Of a stretch of 43,978 nucleotides of DNA, positions 21,379 to 28,495 are shown in pieces. Every line of letters begins with the position of its first letter. Within the stretch, counting starts at the first letter, position 1. The position numbers and the translations under genes are program-made. Location of the stretch: positions 1-43,978 of IMG/VR virus record IMGVR_UViG_3300005467_000017; one strand, 5' to 3'. Origin of the DNA: a virus. Below the pieces are notes generated by a model. The model searched no databases, had not been told where the DNA came from, and saw only the letters and a list, made by a program, of their open reading frames with translations.

Positions 21379-21779
21379 GGCTTGGCCTCCAGTTTCAGCT
21401 CGGGCAGCAGCTCACGCAGATCGGCGGCCAATTGCTGCATGGTCTTGGGATCACATGTCGCGATATGCCGCATGTCTCTGTCGCTCATGTTCCATTTGTT
21501 GGGATGCACGCCGTAAACGCACTGGCTACGCTCCCATGGCTGGCATGCGATGTCGAACGCATGCCACTTTCCGTTCTTTTCCTCGCCCTTGAAGACGTGG
21601 CCGTGACTGATGTCCCACGGACCGGGCGTGGCCTGCTTCGCGTTCGCTTCGATCAGCGCCAGCACACGTCGCGCCCGGCTCAGCACCTTCTGTCGCTCCT
21701 CGACCACCACATTCAGCGTGCCATCAGGCAGCATGCCGGGAGGCGGCTTAGTCATTCGCTTGGCTCGGTCTTCGGACAT
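21375..21779 (-). CDS. Hypothetical 134-aa protein
   Basis: MSEDRAKRMTKPPPGMLPDG leads to a helix (EERQKVLSRARRVLALIEAN), then the motif ATPGPWDISHGHVF seen in a widespread family of small phage proteins, and a C-terminal helix (MQQLAADLRELLPELK). The TPGPW motif is recurrent in phage accessory proteins of unknown function. Confidence 0.6.
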   Translation of the reverse strand: MSEDRAKRMTKPPPGMLPDGTLNVVVEERQKVLSRARRVLALIEANAKQATPGPWDISHGHVFKGEEKNGKWHAFDIACQPWERSQCVYGVHPNKWNMSDRDMRHIATCDPKTMQQLAADLRELLPELKLEAKP

Positions 21780-21786
21780 GGGAGCA

Positions 21787-22500
21787 TCACTCCTCTATGA
21801 TCTCGACTGCGGCATCATACGTCAGTTGGAACGGGAACTTCTGCGTCTGCTGGAACAGCTGGACACTGTCCAACCGCGCCAGCGCGACCTCCTCCGGCAT
21901 CTCGACCAGCGGTTGGCGCAGTGCGCGCTGCCGCCCGCGTCGATCTCGTGTGTGAGTCGTTGGGGTCTTTTGGTCATAGCTGTGCGCGATCGCCTCGTCC
22001 AGAAAGCTTTGATCCAGACGGAAGTTGCGGTATCCATCGCGGATCGTTGACACGTAGTGTGCAGACGGCGGGAAGATCCCGGTGTCGTGCATCAGGTAGA
22101 CCAGCGCCCTGCGGCCGCGGTATCCGCCGCCAAGCGGGATCCAGTAGCGCCCATAGATCCCAGCCGACACGCCCTCGTATCCGTCGAGCGATGCTTCATC
22201 GCGTGTCGAGATATTCCACAGCGCCACGGGCGCCAAGTGGTCAGGCTCGAATGCCAAATCCGCGACGCCACGGAACACCAGGCGCGCATTGTTGAGCATG
22301 CGTGTCCCGATCGGTTCGGCGTCGGGGCACCTCCGCATCATGCTGCGAATGTGCAGGTTGGATCCGTAGGCCATATACAGGATAGTTGGCTTCGGCCGCT
22401 TCACCGCAGGAGCGTTCAACGTTCGCCTGAACTCTGTGGTGGGACGCTTCTTTGTTTTGCTGGTTGTCTTGGCGCCGCGCCGGATGATCACCTTGCTCAT
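21787..22500 (-). CDS. Gamma-glutamylcyclotransferase-like protein (GGCT/AIG2 fold)
   Basis: A 237-residue protein. After a basic N-terminal extension come YMAYGSNLHIRSMMRRCPDA (substrate loop YGSNL, residues 45-49), PVALWNISTRDEASLDGYEG (catalytic-type Glu in LDGYEG) and GIYGRYWI. The family cleaves gamma-glutamyl amide bonds to give 5-oxoproline. A C-terminal part of about 80 residues is outside the core. It starts by ATGA overlap with the amidoligase gene, so the two are likely co-translated and functionally linked. Confidence 0.8.
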   Translation of the reverse strand: MSKVIIRRGAKTTSKTKKRPTTEFRRTLNAPAVKRPKPTILYMAYGSNLHIRSMMRRCPDAEPIGTRMLNNARLVFRGVADLAFEPDHLAPVALWNISTRDEASLDGYEGVSAGIYGRYWIPLGGGYRGRRALVYLMHDTGIFPPSAHYVSTIRDGYRNFRLDQSFLDEAIAHSYDQKTPTTHTRDRRGRQRALRQPLVEMPEEVALARLDSVQLFQQTQKFPFQLTYDAAVEIIEE

Positions 22501-23720
22501 GACATCGCCTCCTGTGCGTATGCTCTGTAACTGTCGTCAGTCATTCCAACCGCCGAGGGGTTTGACGCTCCCTGCTCGATCGTAGCCAGGCGCCGCGCTC
22601 GTGTTGTCCAGTAGAGTCGCTCGTCGTCCGGCATTCCGAGGTATTCAAACAGCTCGTCTTGCGTGAACGTCATGGGCAGCAGCGGAGGAGCGACAGCCAT
22701 TTCCAGAGTAGATTGCACTGCAGCCTGGAACATTGGCGCAAGCAAGTCGGCATAGAACCGCAGAACGCTGCGCGTCCTCGCGCCGTAGGTTTCACGCACG
22801 CGCTGCGTACGAACAGTCAGGCCCATCTGGTTAGCGGTGCCAAGCACCGACACCTGTCGCCACCCAGTGGCGTCGAGAACCTCGCGTGTGGTGCATCCCT
22901 CCGGACGGGTCAGCATGTCGAATATGACAGCACGCGCGGTGCCGCTACGTGGACGTCGCGGCGTAGTTCCAGCCGCCAGCGTCTGCGTAGTAGCTGCTGC
23001 AGGCGCGGGTGCCTCGGTCTGCGCTGGCGGCACGTAGCTTGCCGCCGCGTCCACGAAGCGCAGGCAAAACTTCGCCCACTGGATCACCTTCGTGTCGTCG
23101 AGCGTGCCGCTATGCTGCCGGAACTCGACAGTGCCGTAATCGTAGACCGGTATCATATTGAGCTTGACATACCGGTTACCGCGGTTGGCGTAGTCGTGTA
23201 TCATACGTGCCGCCACAATGACATCGCGAGGGCTGTTCGCCTCCAGGACCCTATGCTGCTTCAGCCTCTGCGCCAGCGAGCGACAGTAGTAGTTGCTGTC
23301 GCCGCGCCGAGACGGTGGCATCCACTTGTCGATCACATGCTCTGCTCGCGCGTATGCCAGCGGCAGCCGCTTTGCCATGGGAGTGGACCACGACGTTGAC
23401 GGGTGACGGACGCCGACATGCACATGCAGTCCGCACTGCGGATTGACACGGCATCCGGCGGCGCGGAGCACCTCGCACACCCGCATGATCTCCTCGGGCC
23501 CGCGCGCCCAGTTCAGCACCGGAGATACGATCTCTATTCCGCTCGCGCCCACGGATCCGTCAGTGGTCACACGCCAATAGTCCCGTGTGTGATGCGAAAG
23601 GCTTTCTGATTGGCACTCGACGCCGGCATGGCGGATACGGTCCGCCAACTCGTTGCGGGCCAGATTGGAGACGCACTCAATCTCTACACCGAAAGTGCGT
23701 CCAAGGGTGGTGTTCGCCAT
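22497..23720 (-). CDS. Amidoligase fused to a winged-helix (DUF3489-like) domain
   Basis: A 407-residue protein. The N-terminal 250 residues fit the putative amidoligase family (COOH-NH2 ligase, PF12224): TFGVEIECVSNL, GIEIVSPVLNW, CGLHVHVG and GTVEFRQHSGTLDDTKVIQW, a glutamine-synthetase-like fold. An Ala/Pro/Thr linker leads to ARAVIFDMLTRPEGCTTREV-LDATGWRQVSV, which resembles DUF3489 winged helices. Family knowledge predicts ATP-dependent amide-bond formation on a peptide or small molecule. The wHTH fusion could target it to DNA. No in-frame break is seen. Confidence 0.82.
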   Translation of the reverse strand: MANTTLGRTFGVEIECVSNLARNELADRIRHAGVECQSESLSHHTRDYWRVTTDGSVGASGIEIVSPVLNWARGPEEIMRVCEVLRAAGCRVNPQCGLHVHVGVRHPSTSWSTPMAKRLPLAYARAEHVIDKWMPPSRRGDSNYYCRSLAQRLKQHRVLEANSPRDVIVAARMIHDYANRGNRYVKLNMIPVYDYGTVEFRQHSGTLDDTKVIQWAKFCLRFVDAAASYVPPAQTEAPAPAAATTQTLAAGTTPRRPRSGTARAVIFDMLTRPEGCTTREVLDATGWRQVSVLGTANQMGLTVRTQRVRETYGARTRSVLRFYADLLAPMFQAAVQSTLEMAVAPPLLPMTFTQDELFEYLGMPDDERLYWTTRARRLATIEQGASNPSAVGMTDDSYRAYAQEAMS

Positions 23721-23722
23721 TG

Positions 23723-24205
23723 TCAGCCCCCAGTCCTCGCCGGTTTCCAGTTGGCGATGCGATCATTGAGATACTTCAGCTCCAGGTCGCATTGCCTGAT
23801 CTCGAAACGCATGTTGCTAAGCCGCTTGTCGAAAAGGTAGCGGTAGGAGCTGCTGATGTAGCTGGTCATCGCGTCGACGTGCGAGTCAAACGTTTCTGGC
23901 CGCGGGACATCGCGGATCTTCTCGGGCCCCTTCCAAGGATCCCGGGTTTTGTATTCGGGGAGCGTATCCGGCGGCGACGCAACCAGATTGAAGGTAGCGT
24001 CGAAGCACTGGTTGCGTCGGGCCTCGATGGCCTTGATAGCCATGGGTATGAGATCGCACGAAACCTCATAGGGCAGATGTCTGGCGCCGAAGCACGATCC
24101 GGTCTGCCATCCACCGCCGGGCCGCTTGTACCCATGATGGGCGATCAGGCCCTTGGAGGCCTTAATGGCGCGTCCGCAGATCTGGCATGTGGTCTTGTCG
24201 GACAT
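23723..24205 (-). CDS. Conserved phage zinc-binding protein (CxxC, IAHHGYKRPG)
   Basis: A 160-residue protein starting MSDKTTCQICGRAIKASKGL. It holds CQIC, then IAHHGYKRPGGGWQTGSC, a Cys/His set that recurs in phage proteins and resembles a degenerate treble clef. The rest is helical, with a coiled-coil-like end (NMRFEIRQCDLELKYLNDRI). I chose the ATG at 24205 because the preceding leader GAAGGGG...CTTCCCAA is shared with the 27.22 kb gene. It is the first gene of the amidoligase operon. Confidence 0.72.
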   Translation of the reverse strand: MSDKTTCQICGRAIKASKGLIAHHGYKRPGGGWQTGSCFGARHLPYEVSCDLIPMAIKAIEARRNQCFDATFNLVASPPDTLPEYKTRDPWKGPEKIRDVPRPETFDSHVDAMTSYISSSYRYLFDKRLSNMRFEIRQCDLELKYLNDRIANWKPARTGG

Positions 24206-24238
24206 TTGGGAAGTTGCCCCTTCAGAAAAGGCTCGTCT

Positions 24239-24282
24239 GAGCCGATGCGGCAATTAATATCGGCTCACGAAATGGATGTCAA
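24239..24282 (-). promoter_or_regulatory. Leftward promoter overlapping an operator-like inverted repeat
   Basis: Read leftward: TTGACA (24282-24277), a 17-bp spacer and TATTAA (24259-24254). GAGCCGAT (24266-24259) and ATCGGCTC (24246-24239) form a perfect 8-bp inverted repeat with a 12-base gap that straddles the -10 and the start point. A dimeric repressor would fit; the XRE-type or LuxR-type proteins are candidates only by presence. Confidence 0.75.
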
Positions 24283-24351
24283 TGGAATAGTGCGACACGA
24301 AAGCATAGCAAAATCAATGACATGGTATAGGAATATGCACAAAAATAGTGC

Positions 24352-24380
24352 TTGCAATCCATTTTTCTCTAGCTTATGCT
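24352..24380 (+). promoter_or_regulatory. Rightward sigma70-like promoter
   Basis: TTGCAA (24352-24357), a 17-bp spacer ending CTCTAGCT, and TATGCT (24375-24380). It points away from the leftward promoter 70 bp upstream, forming a divergent pair in an AT-rich 150-bp gap, and leads into the gene starting at 24407. Confidence 0.7.
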
Positions 24381-24406
24381 CGTTTCCATCGAAAGGGAGA
24401 TCGGCA

Positions 24407-24607
24407 ATGACACCCACCAAAATCGTGCTGCAGCGGACAGCGACGCACATCCAATTGCGCGTGTTCGCTCCGGAGACCAAGAGCGGATCCACCGTGATCG
24501 AGAGCTTTCCGTACCGAACCGGCAAGTCACTCCCCGGTTTGCGGAAGCACGCCGCAAAATACGCCAAGCGGTTTTCCATCCCCTTCATCGACGAGACGGT
24601 GCAGTGA
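24407..24607 (+). CDS. Hypothetical 66-aa protein
   Basis: MTPTKIVLQRTATHIQLRVF starts a beta-rich, basic protein with a helical end (LPGLRKHAAKYAKRF). A GGGAGATCGGCA ribosome site precedes it. First gene after the rightward promoter, so probably early expressed. Confidence 0.6.
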   Translation: MTPTKIVLQRTATHIQLRVFAPETKSGSTVIESFPYRTGKSLPGLRKHAAKYAKRFSIPFIDETVQ

Positions 24608-24828
24608 TGGCACGCAAATCGGCATACCAGCAGCGGATTGCGGACATCATCCCGCCGCTGCCCAAGATCGACCCCCGCCACGTCGAGGCGTACATGCGCT
24701 GCGAAAGCGGCGGCACGCTCGACAGCTTATCCGCCACCCGCTTTCGCGTGCTCGCCATCGCCGGCAGCGTCGCCGCGGTCCGCGATCCCCGACAAGCAGA
24801 GTTGCTCGCGCAGTCATATGGACTGTAA
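24607..24828 (+). CDS. Hypothetical 73-aa protein
   Basis: MARKSAYQQRIADIIPPLPK starts by TGATG overlap. It is helical (RHVEAYMRCESGGTLDSL, FRVLAIAGSVAAVRDPRQ). Unknown function. Confidence 0.55.
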   Translation: MARKSAYQQRIADIIPPLPKIDPRHVEAYMRCESGGTLDSLSATRFRVLAIAGSVAAVRDPRQAELLAQSYGL

Positions 24829-24841
24829 AAGGAGACCGGTT

Positions 24842-24991
24842 ATGATCAGGCGTGGCGAATACCAACGCGCGTTCCAGACGTTCCGGAAGATGATCCATTG
24901 GCGGCAGGGTACCTGCTGCTACGTTCGCAACGGCGTGCGGTTCACGCGGGGCCTTGACGGCTCGATCAACATCGGATGGGTCCACAAATGA
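24842..24991 (+). CDS. Hypothetical 49-aa protein
   Basis: MIRRGEYQRAFQTFRKMIHW is followed by a beta hairpin (CCYVRNGVRFTRGLDGSINI). A GGAGACC ribosome site precedes the ATG. Confidence 0.52.
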   Translation: MIRRGEYQRAFQTFRKMIHWRQGTCCYVRNGVRFTRGLDGSINIGWVHK

Positions 24992-25182
24992 GCGGAGGCA
25001 CGCGGGTCAAGACGGTGGGGGAGCTGCGCGCGTTCCTGAAGCGGTTCCCCGACAACGCGGAAGTTGTTCTGTGGGATGACGGCGCGGCGGAGAACGACCC
25101 CGCCGATGGCGAGGCACACGACATGTTGGCGCACGAAGCGCATGGGCACGCGCACTTCGCAATCGATTGGAGCGGCAAATGA
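24988..25182 (+). CDS. Hypothetical 64-aa acidic protein
   Basis: MSGGTRVKTVGELRAFLKRF followed by PDNAEVVLWDDGAAENDPAD is a pattern seen in many small phage proteins (helix, then strand with acidic loop). It ends in a His-rich stretch (HEAHGHAHF). ATGA overlaps on both sides. Confidence 0.58.
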   Translation: MSGGTRVKTVGELRAFLKRFPDNAEVVLWDDGAAENDPADGEAHDMLAHEAHGHAHFAIDWSGK

Positions 25183-25331
25183 GCGGCAGAACATATGTGA
25201 TGGTCGCATCCATCACGACAGCTTCGATAATCAGCTTATTTTCGGGTGATTGGAGCTGGGTGTGGCTCCCGATTGGGGCGGCGCTTGGGGGATGTGCCGT
25301 GTACTGTTTCTTTCGCGTTGGCACGATGTGA
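25179..25331 (+). CDS. Small membrane protein (50 aa, two helices)
   Basis: MSGRTYVMVASITTASIISL and WVWLPIGAALGGCAVYCFF form two hydrophobic segments joined by a short SGDWS turn, with a basic residue at the end. It starts by ATGA overlap. Confidence 0.58.
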   Translation: MSGRTYVMVASITTASIISLFSGDWSWVWLPIGAALGGCAVYCFFRVGTM

Positions 25332-25341
25332 CCGCAGCGTC

Positions 25342-25384
25342 AGCAGCTTCTTTAAGCGGAGCTGCTCGCGGTGCGATCGGCACC
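25342..25384 (+). promoter_or_regulatory. Two leader hairpins before the acidic-tail gene
   Basis: AGCAGCT (25342-25348) pairs with AGCTGCT (25360-25366), and GGTGC (25370-25374) pairs with GCACC (25380-25384). Both lie between the membrane gene and the strong AGGAGG ribosome site of the next gene. Confidence 0.4.
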
Positions 25385-25413
25385 ATCATTCGACGCAGAT
25401 AGGAGGAACAACC

Positions 25414-25947
25414 ATGCTCGTCGAATTCAATCGTCCCGATGGGACGCGTCTGAACGTCCACCCGAGCTACGTGGCGGGTGTTTTGGAGCCGAACGCTCCC
25501 GACCCCAGCCCCGGCGCCGACGACCGCAACTGCGTAATCATCCGCATGCAGAACGGTCGTGGCTACAAAACCTCGGTCAGCTACACTGACGTCTGCGCTC
25601 GCCTGCGCGAGGCTGGCGGCACCCTGGTCGAGTTCACGCGTCCTGATGGTCGGCGGATCTCGGTCTATCCAGCGCATCTCTCCGGGGTGAACCAGAGCAA
25701 CGCCAACCCCGATGTTCTGGTCATCAGCTTCGCCGACGGGCGCGGCATCAAGGTCTACCCGATCAACGACTCCTACGTCGAAACGCTCAACCTTCTGGGG
25801 CGCACGATCGACGCCTCGCCCGCACCGTCGACGCCTCGATCGGCTGCGCAGATCCTCCCAGCGCCGCTGCCAATGCAGGTCCTGGGTGTGGACGAGGAGG
25901 ACGAGGAGGACGATCCGCTCGGAGACCCGGACGACGAGGACTACTGA
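25414..25947 (+). CDS. Duplicated-domain protein with acidic tail (177 aa)
   Basis: Two tandem copies of one unit are clear: LVEFNRPDGTRLNVHPSYVA near residue 2 and LVEFTRPDGRRISVYPAHLS near residue 72, each followed by an R/GRGxK strand (NGRGYKTSV and DGRGIKVYP). The C-terminus is a run of Asp/Glu (DEEDEEDDPLGDPDDEDY). A very strong AGGAGG ribosome site and a following terminator suggest high expression. It could be a DNA mimic or a structural protein; I do not recognise the family. Confidence 0.72.
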   Translation: MLVEFNRPDGTRLNVHPSYVAGVLEPNAPDPSPGADDRNCVIIRMQNGRGYKTSVSYTDVCARLREAGGTLVEFTRPDGRRISVYPAHLSGVNQSNANPDVLVISFADGRGIKVYPINDSYVETLNLLGRTIDASPAPSTPRSAAQILPAPLPMQVLGVDEEDEEDDPLGDPDDEDY

Positions 25948-25951
25948 GTCT

Positions 25952-25990
25952 GACGCGCGCCCGGTCCCAAAAGCTGGGCGCGCGTCTTTC
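25952..25990 (+). terminator. Strong rightward intrinsic terminator
   Basis: GACGCGCGCCC (25952-25962) pairs perfectly over 11 bp with GGGCGCGCGTC (25976-25986), followed by TTTCT. It lies four bases after the stop of the duplicated-domain gene. Confidence 0.8.
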
Positions 25991-26007
25991 TCCGGGATGC
26001 AGATCCG

Positions 26008-26101
26008 GACGCCTGTCACGGAAGGCAAACTTCCGCCTGTCAACTCGCGGCGCTAACCCCGTGGACAGGATATAGGGCTGATACCCTGAATGACAGGCGT
26101 C
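26008..26101 (+). promoter_or_regulatory. Four-way-junction leader RNA (riboswitch-like candidate)
   Basis: An 11-bp closing stem (26008-26018 with 26091-26101) encloses three hairpins: 26019-26024/26030-26035, 26036-26041/26064-26069 with an inner extension, and 26074-26077/26084-26087. The sequence CGCCTGTCA of the closing stem recurs at 26034-26042, so the 3' strand TGACAGGCG has two alternative partners. It lies between a terminator and a start codon 38 bases away, and looks like a switchable 5' leader. It matches no riboswitch class I know. Confidence 0.55.
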
Positions 26102-26138
26102 TCGACCTGCAACCATGATCAAACAAAAGGATGCCACC

Positions 26139-26570
26139 ATGCCATTGCTTTTTGTCTACGGATCGCTCAAGCGCGGATACAGCCTGAACCGCATGCTGTC
26201 CGGTCCTGACAAGCAGTTCCTCGGCGAATGCCAGACGATCGAGCAGTTCGTCATGCACGATCTCGGCTTCCCGGTCGTGCGCTACGATCCCGAAAGCAGC
26301 TATAAGCATCCTGTGGCGGGCGAGCTTTACTCGGTCCCCGACCTGCTGTTCGCGGAACTGGACCGGATCGAGGGCAGTTACGATCGCAAGGAAGTCGAAG
26401 TGCGTGATGGCAACAACGAGATCCATCGTGCATTCATGTACATCGGCAAGGAATGGCGCAGAATGCGTCTACCGATCTACGAGCCGGTCGACGGCGTCTT
26501 CGTGTGGAGGGGTTGGGGCACGCCGGTCATCAAAGGAAGCGAGCCACTCGCGCCAGCAAGATGGATTTGA
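26139..26570 (+). CDS. Second gamma-glutamylcyclotransferase-like protein
   Basis: A 143-residue protein, the usual length for the family. MPLLFVYGSLKRGYSLNRML has the N-terminal YGSL substrate loop, and ELDRIEGSYDRKEVEV has the catalytic-type Glu. Start chosen at 26139 behind AAAAGGATGCC; an ATG at 26115 is an alternative. It is not next to the amidoligase but may act on the same class of gamma-glutamyl products. Confidence 0.82.
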   Translation: MPLLFVYGSLKRGYSLNRMLSGPDKQFLGECQTIEQFVMHDLGFPVVRYDPESSYKHPVAGELYSVPDLLFAELDRIEGSYDRKEVEVRDGNNEIHRAFMYIGKEWRRMRLPIYEPVDGVFVWRGWGTPVIKGSEPLAPARWI

Positions 26571-26572
26571 TC

Positions 26573-26809
26573 ATGTCAATCCGGATCAACATAAACGACG
26601 AGGTCCGTGTCAGACTCACCGACAAGGGGCGCGCGATCCTTGTGAACAATCACATCCGCCTTTTGCCTCATCAACAGTTCGTGCCTCCAGAGGAAGACGC
26701 GGGCGGCTGGTCGACATGGCAGCTGTGGCGTCTGATGCAGGAGTTCGGGGAGAGCATGCACAACGGATGCGAAGTTCCATTTGAGACAGAGATCGAGATC
26801 GTACGATGA
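26573..26809 (+). CDS. Hypothetical 78-aa protein
   Basis: MSIRININDEVRVRLTDKGR has a conserved-looking opening (DEVRVRLTDKGRAIL) known from many small phage proteins, then an acidic helical second half (TWQLWRLMQEFGESM). Starts 2 bases after the cyclotransferase stop. Confidence 0.6.
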   Translation: MSIRININDEVRVRLTDKGRAILVNNHIRLLPHQQFVPPEEDAGGWSTWQLWRLMQEFGESMHNGCEVPFETEIEIVR

Positions 26810-27153
26810 CTTTGACAGAGCAGGTTGCGCGAGCGCTGTGCCGACGACGGATCGAATTCAATTGCCGGCAGGATGAAAAGCCCTTCCCGCCCGAGGAGCG
26901 AATTCAGCGCGGCATCGACCATGCATGGCCTGACTTCGTGGAGGACGCGCGTGCGGCGATCGCAGCAATGCGGAAACCCACGCCAGAGATGGTGGAAGCG
27001 GCGGAGAACTCCGACTTCGAGTTCTGGAGTCCTGAGCCCGGGGAGGGGCGTGACTTGCTTGATCTGGGCGCCGCATGGGAGGCGATGATCGACGTCGCGC
27101 TGAAGGAGGAGCTGGACACTGTTGAGAAAAATCGTACCGGGGACGGTGAATAG
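26806..27153 (+). CDS. Hypothetical 115-aa protein
   Basis: MTLTEQVARALCRRRIEFNC and KPTPEMVEAAENSDFEFWSP fit a common phage protein pattern in which an N-terminal ARALC helix and a PTPEMVEA segment recur. The C-terminus is helical (AAWEAMIDVALKEELDTVE). ATGA overlap upstream; a promoter follows. Confidence 0.62.
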   Translation: MTLTEQVARALCRRRIEFNCRQDEKPFPPEERIQRGIDHAWPDFVEDARAAIAAMRKPTPEMVEAAENSDFEFWSPEPGEGRDLLDLGAAWEAMIDVALKEELDTVEKNRTGDGE

Positions 27154-27156
27154 CTC

Positions 27157-27185
27157 TTGCATCGCGCTCTAAGCTCCGATATGAT
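27157..27185 (+). promoter_or_regulatory. Rightward promoter with TCTAAGCT element
   Basis: TTGCAT (27157-27162), 17 bp, TATGAT (27180-27185). The spacer contains TCTAAGCT four bases before the -10, the element shared with the 30.13 and 42.52 kb sites. Confidence 0.72.
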
Positions 27186-27219
27186 GCTCCCCATCGAACG
27201 GCGAAGGGGCACTTCCCAA

Positions 27220-28470
27220 ATGACAACCACCGAATTCACCATCCCCGCGACGGACTGGGCTGATTTCCAGGCCGATATCGCGAAGCTAAATCGCCGCGCC
27301 GTGAAGCTTGGCGCCCCGGAAATCACCGTCTCCGTCCTGCGTCACGAGAAGGTGACGCGCAAGCACACCATCATCTTCGACAGCACCACCGAACGTTCGC
27401 GCGAATACCAGTGCGATGCGCTGGTGATCGAGCTGACCGGCGAAGCGCCGCGACTCAATGGGTGGGAATTCCTTGCACGGGTCGAGTACCTGAGCGATGG
27501 CGCATCGGTGCTGTTCCACACTGTTCCGTCGAGCACGGGCGCCACGGTCGACGACCGTTTTCGTGCGCTTAGCCCAGACACATGCGAGCACTGCAACAAG
27601 CGACGTCGCCGCACCGACACCTTCATCATCCGCAGCGTCGAAAGCGGTGAACAGAAGCAGGTCGGACGGCAGTGCCTCGCCGATTTCACCGGCATCAACG
27701 ATCCCCGCCTCATCGGCGCCGCTGCCTCGCGTCTGCACACCTATGAGCAGATCCATGAGGGCTCCGAGCATTGCTGGCGCGGGTATTTCGAGAACCGCTG
27801 CGACACGCTGGAAGCGCTGACGCTGACCTCCGCGTACATCACGCTTTACGGCTGGGTGTCGCGTGCCGCCGAAGGAAGCGGCATCGGACAAGCGACCGCA
27901 GGCCTGGTGAACAAGCACTACTGGTTCAAGGCGGACGAGCACGCGCGAACTGTCATGGCGAAGGCGCTCAATGAGATCGAGAGCAATCCAGTCCATGCGC
28001 AGCGTGCCGGCGAAGTGGTCGCGTGGATCAAGGGATGGCTCGCGCAGCATGCGCGCAGCGACTACGAGAAAAACCTGGTCACGCTGGTGGTGAATGACCT
28101 CACCGAGGCCAAGCACCTCGGTCTGGTGTGCTCCGGTGTTCAGGCCTATCTGCGTCACATGGAGCGGGAAGCCGAACTGAGCATCAAGCGGAAGCAGCTG
28201 GCGTCGAGCACGCACGTTGGCGATGTCAAGCAGCGCCTGCGCAATATCGCTGCCACTATCACAACGGCGCGTCCGATGGAGTCCGTCTACGGCCCATCAA
28301 CGCTGGTGAAGCTTGTCACAGTCGACGGCAACGTGTTCACCTGGTTCGCCACTGGCGATCGGGTTGTCACCCCCGGCACCGCCGTGGTATTCGACGGAAC
28401 AGTCAAGGCGCACAAGGAGCGGGACGGCATCAAGGAAACCGTCCTCACCCGCGTCGCACTCCGGAAATAA
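27220..28470 (+). CDS. Large phage protein with zinc knuckle and OB-like C-terminus (416 aa)
   Basis: The start at 27220 (MTTTEFTIPATDWADFQADI) lies behind a leader shared with the 24.2 kb operon. A two-part metal site, TCEHCNKRRRRTDTF and GRQCLADFTG, sits near residues 127-165. The middle is helical. The C-terminal region (LVKLVTVDGNVFTWFATGDR ... FDGTVKAHKERDGIKETVLT) is an OB-fold-like pattern also seen in ssDNA-binding modules. Single-stranded nucleic-acid binding is a reasonable guess. Confidence 0.6.
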   Translation: MTTTEFTIPATDWADFQADIAKLNRRAVKLGAPEITVSVLRHEKVTRKHTIIFDSTTERSREYQCDALVIELTGEAPRLNGWEFLARVEYLSDGASVLFHTVPSSTGATVDDRFRALSPDTCEHCNKRRRRTDTFIIRSVESGEQKQVGRQCLADFTGINDPRLIGAAASRLHTYEQIHEGSEHCWRGYFENRCDTLEALTLTSAYITLYGWVSRAAEGSGIGQATAGLVNKHYWFKADEHARTVMAKALNEIESNPVHAQRAGEVVAWIKGWLAQHARSDYEKNLVTLVVNDLTEAKHLGLVCSGVQAYLRHMEREAELSIKRKQLASSTHVGDVKQRLRNIAATITTARPMESVYGPSTLVKLVTVDGNVFTWFATGDRVVTPGTAVVFDGTVKAHKERDGIKETVLTRVALRK

Positions 28471-28495
28471 ACACAAAAACAAGGAGATTGGGAAA

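Noticed and set aside
22659-23399. 246-codon rightward ORF antisense to the amidoligase
   Set aside because: It mirrors a gene with clear amidoligase motifs and shows shadow-type composition.
27286-28215. 309-codon leftward ORF antisense to the 416-aa protein
   Set aside because: It is a long shadow frame of a well-supported rightward gene in GC-rich DNA.
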